DNA of 64,000 nt from Megachile rotundata (taxonomy: Eukaryota > Arthropoda > Insecta > Hymenoptera > Megachilidae): NCBI RefSeq assembly GCF_050947335.1, contig NW_027474090.1, positions 1 through 64,000 on the forward strand. Reading direction: 5' to 3'. Position 1 is the first letter of the stretch, and every line of letters starts with the position of its first letter. Both the position numbers and the translations under genes were made by a program. Below are positions 56,764 to 64,000 of the stretch, one piece after another. A model generated the notes under the pieces. It was not told the DNA's origin. It did not search any database and worked only from the letters and a program-made list of their open reading frames with translations.

Positions 56764-58256
56764 AAAACGACAATTACTATACTTATTACACTCACTATTA
56801 TCAATCTAACTCATATTATTATCCATATTATGCTTATATGATCGATAGAACGACAATTACTATACTTATTACTCTTATTATGGTCAACGTAACTCATATT
56901 ATTAGCCATATTATGCTTATATGATCGATAGAACGACAATTGCTATACTTATTATTCTTATTTTTATCAACCTAACTCATACTATTAGCCATATTATGCT
57001 TAAATGATCGATAGAACGACAATTACTATACCCACTACTCTTGTTATTATCGATCTAACTCATATGATTAGCCATATTATGCTTATGTGATCAATCGAAC
57101 GACAATTACTATACTTATTACTCTTATTATTGTCAACGTAACTCATATTATTAGCCATATTATGCTTATATGATCGATAGAACGACAATTACTATACTTT
57201 TTAGTCTTATTATTATCAATCTAACTCATATTATTAGCCATATTATGCTTATATGATCGATAGAACGACAATTACTATACCCACTACTCTTATTATTATC
57301 AATCTAACCCATATTATTACCCATATTATGCTTATATGATCGACAGAACGACAATTGCTATACTTATTACACTCACTATTATCAATCTAACTCATATTAT
57401 TAACCATATTATGCTTATATGATCGATAGAACGACAATTACTATACTTATTACTCTTATTATTGTCAATCTAACCCATATTATTAGCCATATTATGCTTA
57501 TATGATCGACAGAACGACAATTGCTATACTTATTACACTCACTATTATCAATCTAACTCATATTATTAACCATATTATGCTTATATGATCGATAGAACGA
57601 CTATTACTATACTTATTACTCTTATCATTGTCAACGTAACTCATATTATTAGCCATATTATGCTTATATGATCGATAGAACGACTATTACTATACTTATT
57701 AATCTTATTTTTAACAACCTAACTCATATTATTAGCCATATTATGCTTAACTGATCGATAGAACTGCAATTGCTATACTCATTACTCTTATTATTATCAA
57801 TCTAACTCATATTATTAGCCATATTATGCTTAAATGATCGATAGAACTACAATTGCTATACTCATTACTCTTATTATTATCAATATAACTCATATTATTA
57901 GCCATATCATGCTTATATGATCGATAGAACGACAATTACTATACCCACAACTCTTATTATTATCAAACTAACTCATATTATTAGCTATATTATGCTTATA
58001 TGATCGATAGAACGACAATTACTATACTTATTACTCTTATTATTGTGAACGTAACTCATATTATTAGCCATATTATGCTTATATGATCGACACAACGACA
58101 ATTACTATACTTATTACACTCACTATTATCAATCTAACTCATATTATTAACCATATTATGCTTATATGATCGATAGAACGACAATTACTATACTTATTAC
58201 TCTTATTATTGTGAACGTAACTCATATTATTAGCCATATTATGCTTATATGATCGA
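56764..58256. repeat. 18-monomer HOR, copy 2
   Basis: Second tandem copy, without the three one-base indels of copy 1. One monomer differs: TTAACTGATCG and GAACTGCAATTGC near 57745 against an ATTAACC / TCATTGTCAACG monomer in copy 1. Its last part overlaps the start of the 27-mer. Confidence 0.8.
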
Positions 58257-60055
58257 TAAAACGACAATTACTATACTTATTAGTCTTATTATTATCAATC
58301 TAACTCATATTATTAGCCATATTATGCTTATATGATCGATAGAACGACAATTACTATACCCACAACTCTTATTATTATCAATCTAACTCATATTATTAGC
58401 CATATTATGCTTATGTGATCGATGGAACGAAAATTACTATACTTATTACTCTTATTATTATCAATCTAACCCATATTATTAGCCATATTATGCTTATATG
58501 ATCGACAGAACGGCAATTGCTACACTTATTACACTCACTATTATCAATCTAACTCATATTATTTACCATATTATGCTTATATGATCGATAGAACGACAAT
58601 TACTATACTTATTACTCTTATTATTGTCAACGTAACTCATATTATTAGCCATATTATACTTATATGATCGATAGACCGACAATTACAATACTTATTATTC
58701 TTATTTTTATCAACCTGACTCATATTATTAGCCATATTATGCTTAAATGATCGATAGAACGACAATTGCTATACTTATTACACTTATTATTATCAATCTA
58801 ACGCATATTATTAGCCATATTATGCTTATATGATCGACAGAAGGACAATTACTATACTTATTACACTCACTATTATCAATCTAACTCATATTATTAACCA
58901 TATTATGCTTATATGATCGATAGAACGACAATTACTATACTTATTACTCTTATTATGGTCAACGTAACTCATATTATTAGCCATATTATGCTTATATGAT
59001 CGATAGCACGACATTTACTATACTTATTACTCTTACTATTATCAATCTAACTTATATTATTAGCCATATTATGCTTATATGATCGATAGAACGACAATTA
59101 CTATACTTATTATTCTTATTTTTATCAACCTGACTCATATTATTAGCCATATTATGCTTAAATGATCGATAGAACGACAATTGCTATACTTATTACTCTT
59201 ATTATTATCAATCTAACGCATATTATTAGCCATATTATGCTTATATGGTCGACAGAAGGACAATTACTATACTTATTACACTCACTATTATCAATCTAAC
59301 ACATATTATTAACCATATTATGCTTATATGATCGATAGAACGACAATTACTATACTTATTACTCTTATTATGGTCAACGTAACTCATATTATTAGCCATA
59401 TTATGCTTATATGATCGATAGAACGACAATTACTATACTTATTATTCTTATTTTTATCAACCTAACTCATATTATTAGCCATATTATGCTTAAATGATCG
59501 ATAGAACGACAATTACTATACCCACTACTCTTGTTATTATCGTTCTAACTCATATGATTAGCCATATTATGCTTATATGATCGACAGAACGACAATTACT
59601 ATACTTATTACACTCACTATCATCAATCTAACTCATATTATTAACCATATTATGCTTATATGATCGATAGAACGACAATTACTATACCCACAACTCTTAT
59701 TATTATCAAGCTAACTCATATTATTAGCCATATTATGCTTATGTGATCGATAGAACGACAATTACTATACTTATTACTCTTATTATTATCAATCTAACCC
59801 ATATTATTAGCCATATTATGCTTATATGATCGACAGAACGACAATTGCTATACTTATTACACTCACTATTATCAATCTAACTCATATTATTAACCATATT
59901 ATGCTTATATGATCGATAGAACGACAATTACTATACTTATTACTCTTATCATTGTCAACGTAATTCATATTATTAGCCATATTATGCTTATATGATCGAT
60001 AGAACGACTATTACTATACTTATTATTCTCATTTTTAACAACCTAACTCATATTA
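57815..60055. repeat. 27-monomer HOR, copy 1 (2241 bp)
   Basis: A 2241-bp unit (27 x 83). Markers at +2241: GATCGACACAACGAC (58089 and 60330), TAGACCGAC (58675 and 60916) and the TATGGTCGACAGAAGG monomer (around 59246 and 61487). It contains much of the class order of window positions 560-1500, so it descends from the same ancestral block. Confidence 0.9.
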
Positions 60056-62296
60056 TTAGCCATATTATGCTTAAATGATCGATAGAACTACAATTGCTAT
60101 ACTCATTACTCTTATTATTATCAATATAACTCATATTATTAGCCATATCATGCTTATATGATCGATAGAACGACAATTACTATACCCACAACTCTTATTA
60201 TTATCAAACTAACTCATATTATTAGCTATATTATGCTTATATGATCGATAGAACGACAATTACTATACTTATTACTCTTATTATTGTGAACGTAACTCAT
60301 ATTATTAGCCATATTATGCTCATATGATCGACACAACGACAATTACTATACTTATTACACTCACTATTATCAATCTAACTCATATTATTAACCATATTAT
60401 GCTTATATGATCGATAGAACGACAATTACTATACTTATTACTCTTATTATTGTGAACGTAACTCATATTATTAGCCATATTATGCTTATATGATCGATAA
60501 AACGACAATTACTATACTTATTAGTCTTATTATTATCAATCTAACTCATATTATTAGCCATATTATGCTTATATGATCGATAGAACGACAATTACTATAC
60601 CCACAACTCTTATTATTATCAATCTAACTCATATTATTAGCCATATTATGCTTATGTGATCGATGGAACGAAAATTACTATACTTATTACTCTTATTATT
60701 ATCAATCTAACCCATATTATTAGCCATATTATGCTTATATGATCGACAGAACGGCAATTGCTACACTTATTACGCTCACTATTATCAATCTAACTCATAT
60801 TATTTACCATATTATGCTTATATGATCGATAGAACGACAATTACTATACTTATTACTCTTATTATTGTCAACGTAACTCATATTATTAGCCATATTATAC
60901 TTATATGATCGATAGACCGACAATTACAATACTTATTATTCTTATTTTTATCAACCTGACTCATATTATTAGCCATATTATGCTTAAATGATCGATAGAA
61001 CGACAATTGCTATACTTATTACACTTATTATTATCAATCTAACGCATATTATTAGCCATATTATGCTTATATGATCGACAGAAGGACAATTACTATACTT
61101 ATTACACTCACTATTATCAATCTAACTCATATTATTAACCATATTATGCTTATATGATCGATAGAACGACAATTACTATACTTATTACTCTTATTATGGT
61201 CAACGTAACTCATATTATTAGCCATATTATGCTTATATGATCGATAGCACGACATTTACTATACTTATTACTCTTACTATTATCAATCTAACTTATATTA
61301 TTAGCCATATTATGCTTATATGATCGATAGAACGACAATTACTATACTTATTATTCTTATTTTTATCAACCTGACTCATATTATTAGCCATATTATGCTT
61401 AAATGATCGATAGAACGACAATTGCTATACTTATTACTCTTATTATTATCAATCTAACGCATATTATTAGCCATATTATGCTTATATGGTCGACAGAAGG
61501 ACAATTACTATACTTATTACACTCACTATTATCAATCTAACACATATTATTAACCATATTATGCTTATATGATCGATAGAACGACAATTACTATACTTAT
61601 TACTCTTATTATGGTCAACGTAACTCATATTATTAGCCATATTATGCTTATATGATCGATAGAACGACAATTACTATACTTATTATTCTTATTTTTATCA
61701 ACCTAACTCATATTATTAGCCATATTATGCTTAAATGATCGATAGAACGACAATTACTATACCCACTACTCTTGTTATTATCGTTCTAACTCATATGATT
61801 AGCCATATTATGCTTATATGATCGACAGAACGACAATTACTATACTTATTACACTCACTATCATCAAACTAACTCATATTATTAACCATATTATGCTTAT
61901 ATGATCGATAGAACGACAATTACTATACCCACAACTCTTATTATTATCAAGCTAACTCATATTACTAGCCATATTATGCTTATGTGATCGATAGAACGAC
62001 AATTACTATACTTATTACTCTTATTATTATCAATCTAACCCATATTATTAGCCATATTATGCTTATATGATCGACAGAACGACAATTGCTATACTTATTA
62101 CACTCACTATTATCAATCTAACTCATATTATTAACCATATTATGCTTATATGATCGATAGAACGACAATTACTATACTTATTACTCTTATCATTGTCAAC
62201 GTAATTCATATTATTAGCCATATTATGCTTATATGATCGATAGAACGACTATTACTATACTTATTATTCTCATTTTTAACAACCTAACTCATATTA
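60056..62296. repeat. 27-monomer HOR, copy 2 (2241 bp)
   Basis: Second copy, nearly identical. Differences seen: TGCTCATATG near 60323, TTACGCTCAC near 60775, ATCATCAAACTAAC near 61866 and ATTACTAGCC near 61960. A third copy begins at 62297 and is lost at about 62439, where an ATTTCTAGCC monomer begins a different order. Confidence 0.9.
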
Positions 62297-63300
62297 TTAG
62301 CCATATTATGCTTAAATGATCGATAGAACTACAATTGCTATACTCATTACTCTTATTATTATCAATATAACTCATATTATTAGCCATATCATGCTTATAT
62401 GATCGATAGAACGACAATTACTATACCCACAACTCTTATTATTATCAATCTAACTCATATTTCTAGCCATATTATGCTTATGTGATCGATAGAACGACAA
62501 TTACTATACTTATTACTCTTATTATTATCAATCTAACACATATTATTAGCCATATTATGCTTATATGATCGACAGAACGACAATTGCTATACTTATTACA
62601 CTCACTATTATCAATCTAACTCATATTATTAACCATATTATGCTGATATGATCGATAGAACGACAATTACTATACTTATTACTCTTATTATTGTCAACGT
62701 AACTCATATTATTAGCCATATTACGCTTATATGATCGACAGAACGACAATTACAATACTTATTATTCTTATTTTTATCAACCTGACTCATATTATTAGCC
62801 ATATTATGCTTAAATGATCGATAGAACCATAATTACTATACTTATTACACTCACTATTATCAATCTAACTCATATTATTAGCCATATTATGCTTATGTGA
62901 TCGATAGAAAGATAATTACTATACTTATTACTCTTATTATTATCAATCTAACTCATATTGTTAGCCATATTATGCTTATGTGATCGATAGAACGACAATT
63001 ACTATACTTATTACTCTTATTATTATAAATATAACTCATATTATTAGCCATATTATGCTTATATGATCGACAGAACGACAATTAATATACTTATTACACT
63101 CACTATCATCAATCTAACTCATATTATTAACCATATTATGCAGATATGATCGATAGGACGACAATTACTATACTTATTACTCTTACTATTATCAATCTAA
63201 CTCATATTATTAACCATATTATGCTCATATGATCGATAGAACGACAATTACTATACTTATTACTCTTATTATTGTCAACGTAACTCATATTATTAGCCAT
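61890..63300. repeat. 17-monomer HOR at right end, copy 1 (1411 bp)
   Basis: Markers at +1411 bp: AAGCTAACTC/ATTACTAGCC (gctaact at 61951 and 63362) and ATTTCTAGCC (ttctag at 62461 and 63872). It spans the junction between the 27-mer and the 62439-63300 segment, so this unit formed after that junction. Confidence 0.87.
62439..63300. repeat. Long-range copy of the 7832-8693 segment
   Basis: Matches 7832-8693 at +54607 bp (ttctagcc at 7854 and 62461), with the same series of private monomers: GCTGATATGATC, CAACCTGACTC, GAACCATAATTAC, GAAAGATAATTAC, TATAAATATAAC, GACAATTAATATAC, GATAGGACGAC and GCTCATATGATCG. Eight or more shared variants in the same order make common descent clear. Confidence 0.85.
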
Positions 63301-64000
63301 ATTATGCTTATATGATCGATAGAACGACAATTACTATACCCACAACTCTTATTATTATCAAGCTAACTCATATTACTAGCCATATTATGCTTATGTGATC
63401 GATAGAACGACAATTACTATACTTATTACTCTTATTATTATCAATCTAACCCATATTATTAGCCATATTATGCTTATATGATCGACAGAACGACAATTGC
63501 TATACTTATTACACTCACTATTATCAATCTAACTCATATTATTAACCATATTATGCTTATATGATCGATAGAACGACAATTACTATACTTATTACTCTTA
63601 TCATTGTCAACGTAATTCATATTATTAGCCATATTATGCTTATATGATCGATAGAACGACTATTACTATACTTATTATTCTCATTTTTAACAACCTAACT
63701 CATATTATTAGCCATATTATGCTTAAATGATCGATAGAACTACAATTGCTATACTCATTACTCTTATTATTATCAATATAACTCATATTATTAGCCATAT
63801 CATGCTTATATGATCGATAGAACGACAATTACTATACCCACAACTCTTATTATTATCAATCTAACTCATATTTCTAGCCATATTATGCTTATGTGATCGA
63901 TAGAACGACAATTACTATACTTATTACTCTTATTATTATCAATCTAACACATATTATTAGCCATATTATGCTTATATGATCGACAGAACGACAATTGCTA
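63301..64000. repeat. 17-monomer HOR at right end, copy 2 (cut by window end)
   Basis: Second copy, truncated by the end of the window after about 8.4 monomers. The array clearly continues to the right. Confidence 0.85.

Larger units (their letters stand above)
1..64000. repeat. 83-bp AT-rich tandem satellite array, about 771 monomers
   Basis: The window is filled end to end by direct head-to-tail copies of one 83-bp monomer. A GATC-starting phase can be followed from 77 (77, 160, 243 ...) to 63480, with a net loss of only 9 bp over about 765 monomers. In order, the consensus reads GATCGATAGAACGAC, AATTACTATACTTATTAC, TCTTATTATTATCAATC, TAACTCATATTATTAGCC, ATATTATGCTTATAT. It is about 24% G+C, with C (14) well above G (6) on the given strand. 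I saw no inverted monomers, no interrupting unique DNA and no mobile element. No gene is present. Arrays this long with HOR structure are typical of eukaryotic centromeric or other heterochromatic satellites; that placement is inference, and the family is not one I can name. Confidence 0.98.

Noticed and set aside
1..64000. CRISPR array
   Set aside because: The repeats are directly adjacent 83-bp units with no unique spacers, far longer than CRISPR arrays, and no cas-like gene is present.
1..64000. CENP-B box or other known centromere protein site
   Set aside because: I looked for the GC-containing CENP-B box core (TTCG....A..CGGG). The monomer is too AT-rich and has no CGGG; nothing comparable was seen. 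Centromere identity therefore rests on array form only.
1..64000. Promoters, TATA boxes, terminators
   Set aside because: TATA-like words (CTTATATG, TATTAT) occur in every monomer because of base composition. None is placed in relation to a gene, so they carry no information.
1..64000. Telomere or microsatellite repeats
   Set aside because: TTATTATTAT runs are part of the monomer, not an expanded trinucleotide. No TTAGGG, TTAGG, TTTAGGG or similar tandem hexamer or heptamer is present.
1..64000. Organelle or bacterial origin suggested by very low G+C
   Set aside because: Mitochondrial and bacterial genomes do not carry 64 kb of gene-free in-register satellite with HOR structure. Low G+C alone is not evidence of origin.

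Overview
The whole 64 kb window is one uninterrupted tandem satellite array. I find no gene, RNA gene, transposon, telomere repeat, CRISPR array or unique sequence in it. The unit is an 83-bp monomer repeated head-to-tail in one orientation about 771 times. Its consensus is very AT-rich: by hand count 29 A, 34 T, 14 C and 6 G, or about 24% G+C. Each monomer is easily phased on its GATCGATAG motif. 83 is not a multiple of 3 and the consensus carries stops, so no frame stays open beyond about 64 codons. An array this long, with higher-order structure, points to eukaryotic heterochromatin (centromeric, pericentromeric, subtelomeric or knob-like). Nothing in the sequence identifies the species.

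Neighbouring monomers usually belong to different diverged classes, defined by linked substitutions: ACACTCACT/ATTAACC, GTCAACG, ATCAACC+TTAAATGATC, CCCACTACTCTTG/ATGATTAG, CCCACAACTC, TTAGTC, GAACTACAATTGC and GGAACAACAAGTAC. These classes recur in fixed orders, so the array is built of higher-order repeats (HORs) at several nested scales. Measured by hand from private marker variants, the offsets are 7 (581 bp), 15 (1245), 17 (1411), 18 (1494), 19 (1577), 22 (1826), 26 (2158), 27 (2241), 28/31 (2325/2574), 48/50 (3983/4149), 65 (5393) and 98 (8132 bp) monomers.

Layout (boundaries good to about one monomer): 1-1059 edge of a segment also found at 51620; 1060-4711 two 22-mers; 4144-14929 two almost identical 5393-bp units with nested 17-mer and 22-mer repeats; 14767-19665 a 31-mer and its 28-mer deletion derivative; 20006-23341 two 19-mers and a partial third; 23342-26882 a mosaic; 26883-43146 four ~4-kb units alternating 3983 and 4149 bp, that is, two 8132-bp super-units; 43147-49350 19-mer, 17-mer and 7-mer combinations; 49351-51619 a mosaic; 51620-53719 a second copy of window positions 1-2100; 53720-55269 a mosaic; 55270-58256 two 18-mers; 57815-62296 two 27-mers; 61890-64000 17-mers running off the window.

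Net insertion/deletion over the whole window is only -9 bp. I found about 15 single-base indels and infer them to be the complete set from marker arithmetic. Variation is otherwise by substitution and by gain or loss of whole monomers. This is what unequal crossing-over, gene conversion or break-induced amplification in register would leave. All offsets come from reading shared variants; identities and boundaries were not computed by alignment. The window's notable content is this multi-tier HOR architecture, not an encoded system.
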